The notes under the pieces were generated by a model. It did not search any database and was not told where the DNA came from. It saw only the letters and a program-made list of their open reading frames with translations. From NCBI GenBank assembly GCA_965208945.1, contig OZ242366.1, positions 806,001-870,000 on the forward strand: DNA of 64,000 nucleotides, read 5' to 3'. The DNA is from JAPPLB01 sp965208945 (GTDB taxonomy: Bacteria; Acidobacteriota; Terriglobia; Bryobacterales; UBA6623). A program made the position numbers and the translations under genes. Below, one piece after another: positions 43,237 through 51,681 of this stretch (positions are counted from its first letter, which is position 1; each line of letters begins with the position of its first letter).

Positions 43237-44388
43237 ATGGACAAGCAATCGAAGCAGGCTTCCACACGCAGAGAGTTCGTCAAGGATGCGGGTGTGGCGG
43301 CGGCCGGCTGGACGATCATTCAACCGGAATCGGTCTACGGGACACCGGCGAACTCGAAGGCAAAAGTCGGACTGTTGGGATGCGGCCGACGCGGATCGCG
43401 AGTCAGCAAGCTGTTCCTCAAGAACCCGGGCACGGAATTGACGGCTCTCGCCGACGTCTACGACGACCAGATCGCCGCGGCCCGCAAGAGCCTGCCTGCT
43501 CCCGACGCGCAAGCCTACATGAGCGCCCAGGCGATTCTGGACGCCGATATCGACGCGATCTACATCGCCACGCCGCCCTATCTCCACCCGGAGCACTTCG
43601 AGCTTGCGGTTGCCTCGGGCAAGCACATCCTGATGGAAAAGCCGGTAGCGGTCGACCCGGCCGGCGTGCGCCGTGTGATCGACGCGTCGAAGAACGTAAA
43701 GCCAGGACAGATGGTGATAGTCGACTACCAACAACGGTGGGGCAAGGACTATCGCCGCGCCTACGAGATGGTCGTGGGTGGCGAAATCGGTGAGATCCGC
43801 ATGATTCGCTCCGCCTGGCTGGGCGGCCCCCTGCCGATCCGCAAAGGGCATCCGGAGTCGGAAGAGCGGGTTCGGAACTGGTTGTTCTACAAGGAGTTGT
43901 CCGGCGACATCATAGTCGAGCAGAATTGCCACAACATCGACGTCGTCAACTGGTTCACCGGAGTCCACCCGGTCAGCGCGACCGGCTACGGCGCTCGCGT
44001 GGTGCGTACCGACATCGGCGACATCATGGACAGCCTGGCCGTCAACTACAAGCTGCCCGACGGCCGCGTCTACACGCATTCGGCGAATCAGATTTCCGTC
44101 GGCGGCTACCGTGACGTGGGCGAATACTTCTTTGGAACCAAGGGTGTGATGTCAACTTCGCGCCGCGGCTACACGACGAATGTCGAAGGACGGAGCCCCT
44201 CGCGGCAAGCGACCAAGTACAACATCACCGACGATGTGATCGAGCACTTCGTCAAAGGCGCGCGCGGCGAGATCCCGCCGGAGAACACGGCGTTGTTCGC
44301 GGCCGAGAGCACGATGACCGCCATCATGGGCCGCCTCGCGATCGATCTGAAGCGCGAAGTAACGTGGGACGAAGCCTACAACATGTAG
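43237..44388 (+). CDS. Tat-exported Gfo/Idh/MocA-family oxidoreductase
   Basis: 383 residues. The Tat signal is STRREFVKDAGVAAAGW. The Rossmann domain has KVGLLGCGRRGSR and AIYIATPPYLHPEHFELAVASGKHILMEKPVA with the family EKP motif, and the C-terminal alpha/beta domain includes the catalytic-type His in EQNCHNIDVVNWF. NAD(P)-dependent sugar or cyclitol dehydrogenase or hydrolase by family; substrate unknown. GGAGAGG precedes the ATG by 4 nt. TAGAAT at 43162-43167 may be the -10. Confidence 0.9.
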   Translation: MDKQSKQASTRREFVKDAGVAAAGWTIIQPESVYGTPANSKAKVGLLGCGRRGSRVSKLFLKNPGTELTALADVYDDQIAAARKSLPAPDAQAYMSAQAILDADIDAIYIATPPYLHPEHFELAVASGKHILMEKPVAVDPAGVRRVIDASKNVKPGQMVIVDYQQRWGKDYRRAYEMVVGGEIGEIRMIRSAWLGGPLPIRKGHPESEERVRNWLFYKELSGDIIVEQNCHNIDVVNWFTGVHPVSATGYGARVVRTDIGDIMDSLAVNYKLPDGRVYTHSANQISVGGYRDVGEYFFGTKGVMSTSRRGYTTNVEGRSPSRQATKYNITDDVIEHFVKGARGEIPPENTALFAAESTMTAIMGRLAIDLKREVTWDEAYNM

Positions 44389-44687
44389 GCCGGACAGTGC
44401 TCAACGTGGACTCTGTCGAGCCTGGCATCGCCGGGATGGGCACCGGTTTTTCGATGCAGACCGTGCCTACGGCACCCGCGTTGCGGCAGCCCCCAACGCC
44501 CGCGGCCAGGGCCGTCAGAACGTTTCCTGTTTCGGCGATACTCCGCCCACTCCATAGTGCTATTCTCTAGTCGTCCGGGAAGAGCGGCCCTGGGGTTCCC
44601 GACGAGGCGATAACCTCTTTCGAATGACCGGCCGGAGCGCCTCTCGCCGGTCACCCAGTTAGCTGACAACCCCTCTCGAGATCCCCC

Positions 44688-44957
44688 ATGAACGAAGACG
44701 AACGCCACGAGATGCTCCGTACCGTCTCCGAGGCCCATGCCAGTCTCGAAGAACTCGCCTTACGGCTGCGCCGCCGGCTGGGGTCGAAAGCACCGGCGCT
44801 GCAGGCCGCCGTCCAGGCCGAGCAGGAAGTGGCTCGTCTCCGCCGCGAACTGCAGCAGCTCGTTGTCGAAGAACCGGAGTTTCCCCGCCGGCGCGGTCCG
44901 TCCCGCGAGGGTCGCCGCGGCGGCAAGGCGGTCGGTACCGACCGGCTGCGGCGGTAG
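44688..44957 (+). CDS. Small charged coiled-coil protein, hypothetical
   Basis: 89 residues, rich in Glu, Arg and Leu with heptad-like spacing (LEELALRLRRRLG, AEQEVARLRRELQQLVVEE) and a basic Arg/Gly tail. No recognised family. The opposite strand is also open here, so coding status is not certain; + strand is favoured by the ATG position and amphipathic pattern. Confidence 0.45.
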   Translation: MNEDERHEMLRTVSEAHASLEELALRLRRRLGSKAPALQAAVQAEQEVARLRRELQQLVVEEPEFPRRRGPSREGRRGGKAVGTDRLRR

Positions 44958-45064
44958 AGGGTTGCCAACGAGGAGTCCTGAGCCGACACGCGTCCCGTGA
45001 GCGGGACAAATTTCCAGGTGTTCTCAGGGTCCACACGAAGGCCGGAAACGCCGGAGGACCTGTC

Positions 45065-46144
45065 ATGAGCTCCGCAACGAAGATGAGAATCTGCACCTTG
45101 GCTGTCCTGCTGACAGCCGCGGCTGCTATGCAGCCGTCCGTCGCTTGGGCCCTACAGCTCCCCCCGGACATCCAGACAGATCGTTATCTAGCGAGAGCGG
45201 AAAGGCAGATCGAGGAACAGAATTTCGCTGGTGCGAAGGAGTCCATTGACCAGATTTTGGAGCTCCAGAAACAGCATGACATCGAGCTCCCCGAGGAATT
45301 TTATTTCCGGTACGCCGAGGTGCTGGTACGGCTCGGGCTACACGACGAAGCGGCCTCGTCCGCGACTCGCTATCTGACGCTGGTTGGCCGCGAAGGCGAG
45401 CACTACCACGAGGCCTTGGAATTGCTGGACGAAGTCGAGTCCTCCGCGCCCCAACAGCCCCAGGCGGGGAAATCGCGGGCGTTCGACGGAATGGAGTTCG
45501 TGTGGGTCCCGGAAGGGGAGTTCCGGATGGGCTCCACGAGTTTGGAAGCCGATGATAACGAGCGACCGTTGACTCAGGTGCGGATCAGCCGGGGGTATTG
45601 GCTGGGGAAGTACGAGGTGACTCAGGCGGAGTGGCTGGCGGTGATGGGTGCGAACCCCTCGAAGTTCCCGAAGTGCGGGAGTTGCCCTGTGGAGAAGGTT
45701 TCGTGGGATGACGCACAGGGCTTCATCCGCCGACTGAACGCTCTCTCCGAGGGGGCGCGGTACCGGCTGCCGACGGAGGCGGAGTGGGAGTACGCGGCGC
45801 GGGCGGGGACGAGAGGGGAACGCTACTCCGAAGACATCGACACGATCGCGTGGTACAAGGGCAACGTCTGGGGACGCACGAAGCCGGTGGGGCAGAAGGA
45901 GCCGAACGCATGGGGGCTGCACGACATGCTGGGGAACGTGTGGGAGTGGGTACAGGACTGGCACGGCGGTTATCCGGGCGGTTCCGTGACAGATCCCGTG
46001 GGCCCAGGGTCAGGATCGTACCGGGTGACTCGGGGCGGCGCCTGGATCTTCAGCGCCGGGCGTTCCCGGGCGGCAACTCGCTTCGAGAGATCGCCCGGCC
46101 ACCGTCGGCCCTATCTCGGCTTCCGCCTGCTGAGGACCGAGTAG
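45065..46144 (+). CDS. Exported SUMF1/FGE-domain protein lacking the catalytic cysteines
   Basis: 359 residues. Signal peptide (CTLAVLLTAAAAMQPSVAWA), a helical TPR-like segment (30-125), then the formylglycine-generating-enzyme fold (about 140-358): FRMGSTSLEADDNERP, YEVTQAEWLAVMG, YRLPTEAEWEYAAR, NVWEWVQDW, RVTRGGAWIF and LGFRLL. True FGEs carry two Cys just after the RGGSW motif; here that segment reads IFSAGRSRAATR without Cys, so sulfatase activation is unlikely. GGAGG lies 7 nt before the ATG. The sulfatase gene follows 415 bp later. Confidence 0.85.
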   Translation: MSSATKMRICTLAVLLTAAAAMQPSVAWALQLPPDIQTDRYLARAERQIEEQNFAGAKESIDQILELQKQHDIELPEEFYFRYAEVLVRLGLHDEAASSATRYLTLVGREGEHYHEALELLDEVESSAPQQPQAGKSRAFDGMEFVWVPEGEFRMGSTSLEADDNERPLTQVRISRGYWLGKYEVTQAEWLAVMGANPSKFPKCGSCPVEKVSWDDAQGFIRRLNALSEGARYRLPTEAEWEYAARAGTRGERYSEDIDTIAWYKGNVWGRTKPVGQKEPNAWGLHDMLGNVWEWVQDWHGGYPGGSVTDPVGPGSGSYRVTRGGAWIFSAGRSRAATRFERSPGHRRPYLGFRLLRTE

Positions 46145-46559
46145 CACTGGGCACTCTTACCCTCTCATTCTTTACCAAGCGCCCGGAGGAAGGGGAAGTG
46201 CAAAGGCGTGTGCATGAGCACCCGTACCAAGCGGCGCACCGCCCGCCCGTGCCGAGAGTGGCCACGGACTAGAAAATTTGTCCGCGCAGTTTGGGGCTAG
46301 GGCGTAAACGACAATCAATCGAGGTGTCGCGGGCACGTGTGCCACAACTTGTACTTCTCCGTCGAGGTTAAAGAACAAACATGCGTTATGGCGTAAGTCC
46401 TGTCAAATCAACTATGGGGCCGCTCCCACCTGTCTCCTCAGCCTCCCCAGCGCACCCGCTTCTCCCTATCTTCCACCGATGGATCACGGGTATGCATTGA
46501 CACCGAAATAGCGCTCCGCGAGAATGAACCTGCCGATAGTCGAGTCAAGGAGGATCTTC
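46145..46559. other. Intergenic region upstream of the sulfatase gene
   Basis: No gene seen. The part around 46265-46430 is lower in GC than its surroundings. A promoter is recognisable near the downstream end (46497-46525); nothing else could be supported. Confidence 0.5.
46497..46525 (+). promoter_or_regulatory. Sulfatase gene promoter
   Basis: TTGACA (46497-46502), 17 bp, GAGAAT (46520-46525). It predicts a start of transcription near 46532, followed by AAGGAGG and the ATG at 46560. Confidence 0.55.
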
Positions 46560-48083
46560 ATGTCGAGCAGCTTGCCGCGCGGCGGCTTTTCGAAGCGGGT
46601 CGTGCTGTCGTTCTTCATCGCGGGCATACTCACCGCCCTGTGCGCCGCGGAATCGGAACGGCCCAACATCCTGTTCATCTACACCGATGACCACTCCTAC
46701 CGCACAGTCAGCGCGTACCCGCAGGCTTATCCCTGGGTCAAGACGCCGACGATCGACCGGCTGGCGCGCGAGGGGGTGCGCTTCGAGTCGGCCTACATCG
46801 GCACCTGGTGCATGCCGTCGAGAGCCACGCTGCTGACGGGGCATCATCAATTCGGCGTCGAGTCGATGCGCATGGAGGGGCCGTACCCCGGCAGCGCCTA
46901 CGATCCCGACCAGTGCCCCTTCTGGCCCAAGACGTTTCGCGACAACGGATACTTCACGGCCCACATCGGCAAATGGCACACGGGCGTCGACACCGGATAC
47001 GGCCGCGACTGGGACTTCCAGATCGTCTGGAACCGGCCCCGGTTCACCCAGAACCATCAGAACTATTACTACGACCAGCCCATCACCTATCAGGGCGGGG
47101 AGACGAAAGAGCTCAACCGCTACTCGACAGACCAGTACACCGATTGGGCGATCGACCTGATCAAGGGTGAGGGACGGGACGAAGAGAAGCCCTGGTACCT
47201 GTGGTTGTGCTACGGCGCGGTCCACAGTCCGTTCACCCCGGCCGACCGGCACATGAAGGAGTACGCCGGCATCGACTTCGACACCCCGGCCGACATCTTT
47301 CCGATGCGGCCCGGCAAACCCGACTGGGCGCAGAAAATCAACGCCTGGGAAAAGGGTCCCGACGGCAGACCGGTGTGGCGCGGACGCAGCCTGATCTCAT
47401 ACGTCCGGCAGTATCACCAGGGGGTGCTGGCGATCGACGAGGGAATCAATCGCCTGCTCGCGACTCTTGAAGAGACCGGCCAGCGCAAGAACACGCTGAT
47501 CGTCTTCACGTCCGATCAGGGCTTGGCCTGGGGCCAGCACGGTTTTCGCGGGACGAAGGTGGCTCCCTACGACGCGACGATTCGATCGCCGCTGATCGTG
47601 AGCTTCCCAGGCAGGCTGCCGCAGGGCGCGGTCTGCCCGACGCCGGTGGGCGGCGTGGACATCGTCCCGACGTTCTTCCGCTTCGCGGGCATCGAGCTGC
47701 CCTGGGAGATGCACGGCAACGACCTGACTCCGCTGCTCGAGAACCCGAACGCCGACTGGCCGCATCCCATGTTGCTGACGGGCACCGGACGAATGTACGG
47801 GTCCGACACGAACGTGATTCCGAAAGGCGAGGGGGCTTTCCACGGGCCAGTGCCGTGGTACGTGATGCTGCGCGAGGGCCGCTATAAATACATCCGCCCG
47901 CTGATCGAAGACCTCGAAGAGCTGTACGACCTCAAGGCCGACCCGGAGGAACTCGACAATCTCGCGGTCAAGACCGAGCACCGCGAAACCCTCGAGCGCC
48001 TGCGCGCATCGGCCATCGCGGAGCTGCGCAAAGACGGCGCGGGCTTTGTCGACTCGATGCCGCCGGTGCGGGAGAGCTGGTAG
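46560..48083 (+). CDS. Exported type I sulfatase
   Basis: 507 residues. A signal peptide (RVVLSFFIAGILTALCAA) precedes a sulfatase core: NILFIYTDDHSYRTVSAYP (metal Asp pair), the CMPSR motif at 84-88 whose Cys must become formylglycine, GHHQFG, HIGKWHTG, and FTSDQGLAWGQHGF near the second half. Hydrolyses sulfate esters, perhaps of polysaccharides. ATG 46560 is fixed by the strong AAGGAGG; the upstream ATG at 46524 lies inside the -10 element. The nearby SUMF1-like protein lacks the FGE cysteines, so the maturase must be elsewhere. Confidence 0.93.
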   Translation: MSSSLPRGGFSKRVVLSFFIAGILTALCAAESERPNILFIYTDDHSYRTVSAYPQAYPWVKTPTIDRLAREGVRFESAYIGTWCMPSRATLLTGHHQFGVESMRMEGPYPGSAYDPDQCPFWPKTFRDNGYFTAHIGKWHTGVDTGYGRDWDFQIVWNRPRFTQNHQNYYYDQPITYQGGETKELNRYSTDQYTDWAIDLIKGEGRDEEKPWYLWLCYGAVHSPFTPADRHMKEYAGIDFDTPADIFPMRPGKPDWAQKINAWEKGPDGRPVWRGRSLISYVRQYHQGVLAIDEGINRLLATLEETGQRKNTLIVFTSDQGLAWGQHGFRGTKVAPYDATIRSPLIVSFPGRLPQGAVCPTPVGGVDIVPTFFRFAGIELPWEMHGNDLTPLLENPNADWPHPMLLTGTGRMYGSDTNVIPKGEGAFHGPVPWYVMLREGRYKYIRPLIEDLEELYDLKADPEELDNLAVKTEHRETLERLRASAIAELRKDGAGFVDSMPPVRESW

Positions 48084-48139
48084 CCGCCCGGCCCGCGCTT
48101 GGGCCGCACATCGAAAACGCGGGGAGGGCTGCGGTCCGA

Positions 48140-49762
48140 TCAATCTCCGCTGATGCAGAACAGCTCGTCCTGGCTGCGCAGGAAGAGATCACCCCCGACG
48201 ACGACCGGGGACGAGACGAACATCTCGTCGCCCATCTCGTTGGTGGTGAGCACCTCGTAGGTCTTGCCGAGTTTCAACACGACCACGTCGCCCTGCTCGG
48301 TGGCGAGGTAGAGCTTGCCGTTGGCGGCGACGGGCGAGGCCTTGAACGAATAGACCTCGGGAAGCCGCTGCTGCAGATAGAACGGCTCGCCCGACCTGGC
48401 GTCCACGGCGCTCACCATGCCGCGGTCGGTGATGAAGTAGAGGATGCCGGCATGCAGCACGGGCGACGCGGTGTAGGAGTTGCCTCTCTGGTTGTTCCAG
48501 GCGATGTAGTCGGTGCTGTCGGTCAGGTCGCCCGAGCCGCCGAGCTTGATGGCCAGCGCATTGGCGTCGCGCCATCCGGTCATGGCGATCACCATCTCAT
48601 TGTCGACGTTGACGACGGCCGGGATGGCATTGCCTCCGAGACCCCCGGCTTCCCAGATCAATTCGCCGGTCTCGAGATCGTAGGACCGAACACGCGTAGA
48701 GCTGGTGACGAGTTGCTTCCGCCCTTCGTGCTCCACGACGATCGGCTGCGGCCAACTGCTCCTTTCTTCGCGCCCGGCGCGCCAGATCTCTTTCCCGTCC
48801 CTCTTGTCGAGGACCACGATGTAGGACTCACCTTCGTGGTCGTTCTGAATCACGAGATGATTGCCGTGAATGACCGGCGCAATGCCCTCGCCGAAGGCGA
48901 GCCGCATCTGTAGCTGGCCGAGGTCCTTCTTCCATTTCAGGTTGCCTTCCAGGTCGAAGGCGTACATGCCGCGCGACCCGAAGTTCACATAGAGCGTTTC
49001 TCCGTCGGTGATGGGCGAGTTGGAAGCGAAGCTGCCGTACTGGGCGTGGTGGCCTTCATGGGGCCGCTGCTCGGTGGCGGTCTGCTCCCAGAGGACCTTG
49101 CCTGTATTCTTGTCGATCGCCATCACGACGAATTTGTGGACCGGAATGGCGCTGCCGCCCGCAGCAGGCCCGCCCGGTCCGCCACGCCGACCGCCGGGTC
49201 CGCCTCTTTCACCACGACGCCCGCCCGGACCTCCTCTTTCGCCGCGCCGGCCTCGGCCGCCGGCGAAGGCCGAACGCATGATGGCGCGAAGCTGCTGACG
49301 CTCTTCGTCGCTCAGCTCATCCATGCTGCGGCCCTTGAGCAGTTCCTCGGCCTGCTTGCGCTGCTCCTCGGGAAGACGCTCCAGCATCCGGGCCGGATCG
49401 AAGCCCCGGCCCCGTGCTCCAGGGCCTCCCCTTTGCGGACCTCCCGGACCTGCCCGGCCTGCCCGGCGGCCGCCGCCGGCCTGGGCCTGCGGCGCCGACT
49501 CGGTTGGCACGGCGGTGGTGAGGAAGATCGTGTCGCCCCAGATCACGGGCGTCGAGTTGCCCTTCCCGGGAATATTGATCTTCCACTTGACGTTCTCGGT
49601 GCCGGAGAAGTGCAACGGCGCGTCGCCTTCCGCGACCCCGTTGTTGTGGGGCCCGCGCCATTGATGCCAGGAATCCTTGATGTTCGGTTCGGCGGAAAGC
49701 GCCAGGGCCGCGGTCAGGGCGAGAACGGCGGCAAGGGGTATGGCTCGGGGGCTCGCAATCAT
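48140..49762 (-). CDS. Exported PQQ-type beta-propeller protein with Gly/Arg-rich insert
   Basis: 540 residues. Signal peptide (AAVLALTAALALSAEP), first propeller strands (WHQWRGPHNNGVAEG, NVKWKINIPGKGNSTPVI), then an insert of roughly 110 residues (about 90-200). It is rich in Gly, Arg and Pro, includes a tandem GERGGPGGRR unit and flanks a helical segment (LPEEQRKQAEELLKGRSMDELSDEERQ). The remaining blades follow (DKNTGKVLWEQ, DLEGNLKWKKDLG, DLETGELIWE). No dehydrogenase catalytic residues recognised, so it is a PQQ_2-like propeller of unknown ligand. AGGAGA precedes the ATG by 6 nt. Convergent with the sulfatase gene. Confidence 0.85.
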   Translation of the reverse strand: MIASPRAIPLAAVLALTAALALSAEPNIKDSWHQWRGPHNNGVAEGDAPLHFSGTENVKWKINIPGKGNSTPVIWGDTIFLTTAVPTESAPQAQAGGGRRAGRAGPGGPQRGGPGARGRGFDPARMLERLPEEQRKQAEELLKGRSMDELSDEERQQLRAIMRSAFAGGRGRRGERGGPGGRRGERGGPGGRRGGPGGPAAGGSAIPVHKFVVMAIDKNTGKVLWEQTATEQRPHEGHHAQYGSFASNSPITDGETLYVNFGSRGMYAFDLEGNLKWKKDLGQLQMRLAFGEGIAPVIHGNHLVIQNDHEGESYIVVLDKRDGKEIWRAGREERSSWPQPIVVEHEGRKQLVTSSTRVRSYDLETGELIWEAGGLGGNAIPAVVNVDNEMVIAMTGWRDANALAIKLGGSGDLTDSTDYIAWNNQRGNSYTASPVLHAGILYFITDRGMVSAVDARSGEPFYLQQRLPEVYSFKASPVAANGKLYLATEQGDVVVLKLGKTYEVLTTNEMGDEMFVSSPVVVGGDLFLRSQDELFCISGD

Positions 49763-50063
49763 GATGTCTCCTGGACAGCAGTATGGACTATATTGCTAAG
49801 GCGAAAATTCCAGCTTACAGGTTAGCGGTATCCGTGAATTCTCGCGAGGCGCAGTGACCATCGTCGGATCAGCAGCTTCCCCCTGGACGCGCAAAGTGTA
49901 AACGTCCGCAGTCCGGAGGTGCTTTTCACGGCGGATGATCCATCGAACAGGTCGGCATGGGTTCCGGTCCGCATCAGGAGAGCCGAACGTCAAGAGGTTA
50001 TTCTGGAGCTGCCGGCAGTCGATCCTCCTGACCGGAGAAAACCCGTTGAGGCGCCGAACCTAG
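49763..50063. other. Intergenic region without recognised features
   Basis: Upstream region of the minus-strand propeller gene. Nothing beyond its likely promoter zone could be identified before the repeat that starts at 50064. Confidence 0.4.
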
Positions 50064-50199
50064 CCTGCATTTCTCGCCACCCGGCGGTCGAAGCACGCGA
50101 TACGACCGCCAGGACTTCGTTGCGCTTGCTTGCCGTGCTCAACGTACTGTTCAATATATGGTTCGCTCCCGGGATGTCCACCTATTCCTTCTTGCTGAA

Positions 50200-50418
50200 C
50201 GTTGGTCTGCGCCAATATATCCGACCTCTAGGTGGAACCGCGCTGGTTCCGGGCCATGATGGGGTCCGCACGTCCCGCTCCTCATAAGTACGCCGACCTG
50301 TGAGGGCCATGAACAGTAACAGGATTCGGTGACGCCGGTACGACCGTTTTGTCCATCAATCGGGAGTAAGCAGACAAACTGTGAGCTCCTGGTAGTGCTA
50401 CGGCGGACCGCAGGGCGG
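50200..50418 (-). ncRNA. Predicted seekRNA (bridge RNA) region of the IS1111-type element
   Basis: The 3' non-coding region contains CATAAGTACGCC (50283-50294), identical to the right junction (51591-51602: five IS bases plus seven target bases). It also contains TGAACAGTA (50310-50318), the reverse complement of the left flank TACTGTTCA (50145-50153). In an RNA from the minus strand these two segments would pair with opposite strands of the two target halves. CAATATAT (50213-50220) matches the left junction (50152-50159). RNA ends and fold were not computed. Confidence 0.55.
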
Positions 50419-51492
50419 TTAACCCGCCGGGGCTGGTTGCCGCTGTTGAGAGAAGCGCTGGCCGCTGCTCAGCAAGGCCCATGCGATGCGCGCCAGCCGT
50501 GCCGCCAGCGCCACGATCACGACCCGCCGATCTTTGTTCAGGAGCATCCGCCGCAGCCACTGGCCGAGTTGGTCGCTGCGCTTCGCGAGCACGTCGAGGC
50601 TCGAGCGGGCACAGTGCACCAGCAGCGTCCGGACGTAGCGGTTGCCGCGCTTGCTGATGCCTCCCAAGCGCTGCTTGCCTCCGCTGGAGTACTCTCTCGG
50701 CACCAGACCCAACCAAGCAGCGACGTCGCGCCCCTTCTCGAAGGCCTCGGCGTTGCCGATCGTCGCCACCAAGGCCGTCGCTGTCTGCACGCCGATGCCG
50801 GGGATCTCTCTGAGCCGCCGGCAGGCCTCGCTCGCCTGCGCTTTCCTCAGCAGATAGGTGTTGACTTGCTGAATCTTCTCTGCCAGCACTTGCCATTCGG
50901 CAAACATGCCCGCCAGCAGCGCCCGCATTTCGTCGGACAGGCCGTTATCGGCGTCCTCGAGGATCTCCGGCAGACGGACCACAAACCAACGCTTGCCCTG
51001 TGGAAGGGTGATGCCGCGTTCCAGCAGAAAGGCGCGCGCCTGGTTGATCAACTGCGTCGAGTTGCCCACCAGCCGCGAGCGATAGCGGTGCAGCGACTGC
51101 ATCGACAGTTGTTGCTCGCTCTTGACCGCCACGAAGCGCATGCTCGGCCGCAGACAGGCTTCCGCGCAGGCCTCGGCGTCCGTCGAGTCGTTCTTGTCGC
51201 GCTTCACAAAGGGCTTCACATATTTGGGCGGCATCAGCTTCACGTCGTGCCCCTGGGCCAGCAGTTGGCGGCCCAGGTGATGGGCGCCGCAGCAGGCTTC
51301 CATGCCGATACGGCAGGGCTGCATCTGGGCGGTCACCTCCAGCAGCTTGCCCTTCGAGTAGCGGCGACGGGTGAGCACCCGGCCGGTTGCGTCCAAGCCG
51401 ACCAAGTCGACGTTGTGTTTTGCTAGATCGAGGCCGATCGTGACGACCTCCTTCCATACGCTCTTGCGGGATGATCGCTGGGTCGTTGCCAT
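50419..51492 (-). CDS. IS110/IS1111-family transposase
   Basis: 357 residues. The N-terminal DEDD (RuvC-like) domain has TIGLDLAKHNVDLVGLD, GMEACCGAHHLGR and KRDKNDSTDAEACAEA with the acidic residues. The C-terminal Transposase_20 domain has LREIPGIGVQTATALVATIG, DVAAWLGLVPREYSSGGKQR and GISKRGNRYVRTLLVHCA, with the conserved serine region. The ATG at 51492 has GAGAGG upstream at good spacing; longer open frame upstream runs into the repeat. Intact, so the element may still be active. Confidence 0.94.
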   Translation of the reverse strand: MATTQRSSRKSVWKEVVTIGLDLAKHNVDLVGLDATGRVLTRRRYSKGKLLEVTAQMQPCRIGMEACCGAHHLGRQLLAQGHDVKLMPPKYVKPFVKRDKNDSTDAEACAEACLRPSMRFVAVKSEQQLSMQSLHRYRSRLVGNSTQLINQARAFLLERGITLPQGKRWFVVRLPEILEDADNGLSDEMRALLAGMFAEWQVLAEKIQQVNTYLLRKAQASEACRRLREIPGIGVQTATALVATIGNAEAFEKGRDVAAWLGLVPREYSSGGKQRLGGISKRGNRYVRTLLVHCARSSLDVLAKRSDQLGQWLRRMLLNKDRRVVIVALAARLARIAWALLSSGQRFSQQRQPAPAG

Positions 51493-51681
51493 GATGGTTT
51501 CCTCTCGGTTCGTGAACTGCGGCCGGGGACGGCCGTTGCTACCAGCATGGCCGAACTCGACGACGCAGCGGAAGTGGGAGCGAACCATCCCATAAGTACG
51601 CCTGCGCGCGCCAAGCGGCTCGCGCCTCGTCCTGACGGCCCTCTCACCCACTTCGCCTCGCCGCGTGGTGAGAAATGCAGG

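Larger units (their letters stand above)
50155..51595 (-). mobile_element. IS110-family insertion sequence, IS1111 group (1441 bp)
   Basis: One DEDD transposase on the minus strand. Subterminal inverted repeats ATGGTTCGCTCCC (50158-50170) and its inverse (51576-51588) lie 3 bp and 7 bp from the ends, the 7-bp extension being on the transposase 5' side, as described for IS1111-group elements. No target duplication. The boundary is ambiguous by one A on each side; this placement gives the 3/7 arrangement. A 264-bp non-coding region follows the transposase, where IS1111-type seekRNAs are encoded. Confidence 0.9.
50064..51681 (+). repeat. Palindromic MITE-like element, type A, copy 13, split by an insertion sequence
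   Basis: Left part 50064-50154 (CCTGCATTTCTCGCCAC to ACTGTTCAA), right part 51596-51681 (GTACGCCTGCG to GAGAAATGCAGG). CTAG is duplicated at 50060-50063 and 51682-51685. Removing the 1441-bp insertion restores exactly 177 bp. The break falls at the 3' edge of the loop of the internal hairpin CGTACT-GTTCA-AGTACG. The right CTAG provides the stop of the minus-strand Cache protein. Confidence 0.93.

Noticed and set aside
44659..45171. 170-codon minus-strand frame over the start of the SUMF1-like gene
   Set aside because: Conflicts with the well-supported signal peptide of the plus-strand gene and has no recognised domain.
46524..46559. Upstream ATG of the sulfatase
   Set aside because: Lies within the predicted -10 element; the ATG at 46560 has AAGGAGG at correct spacing.
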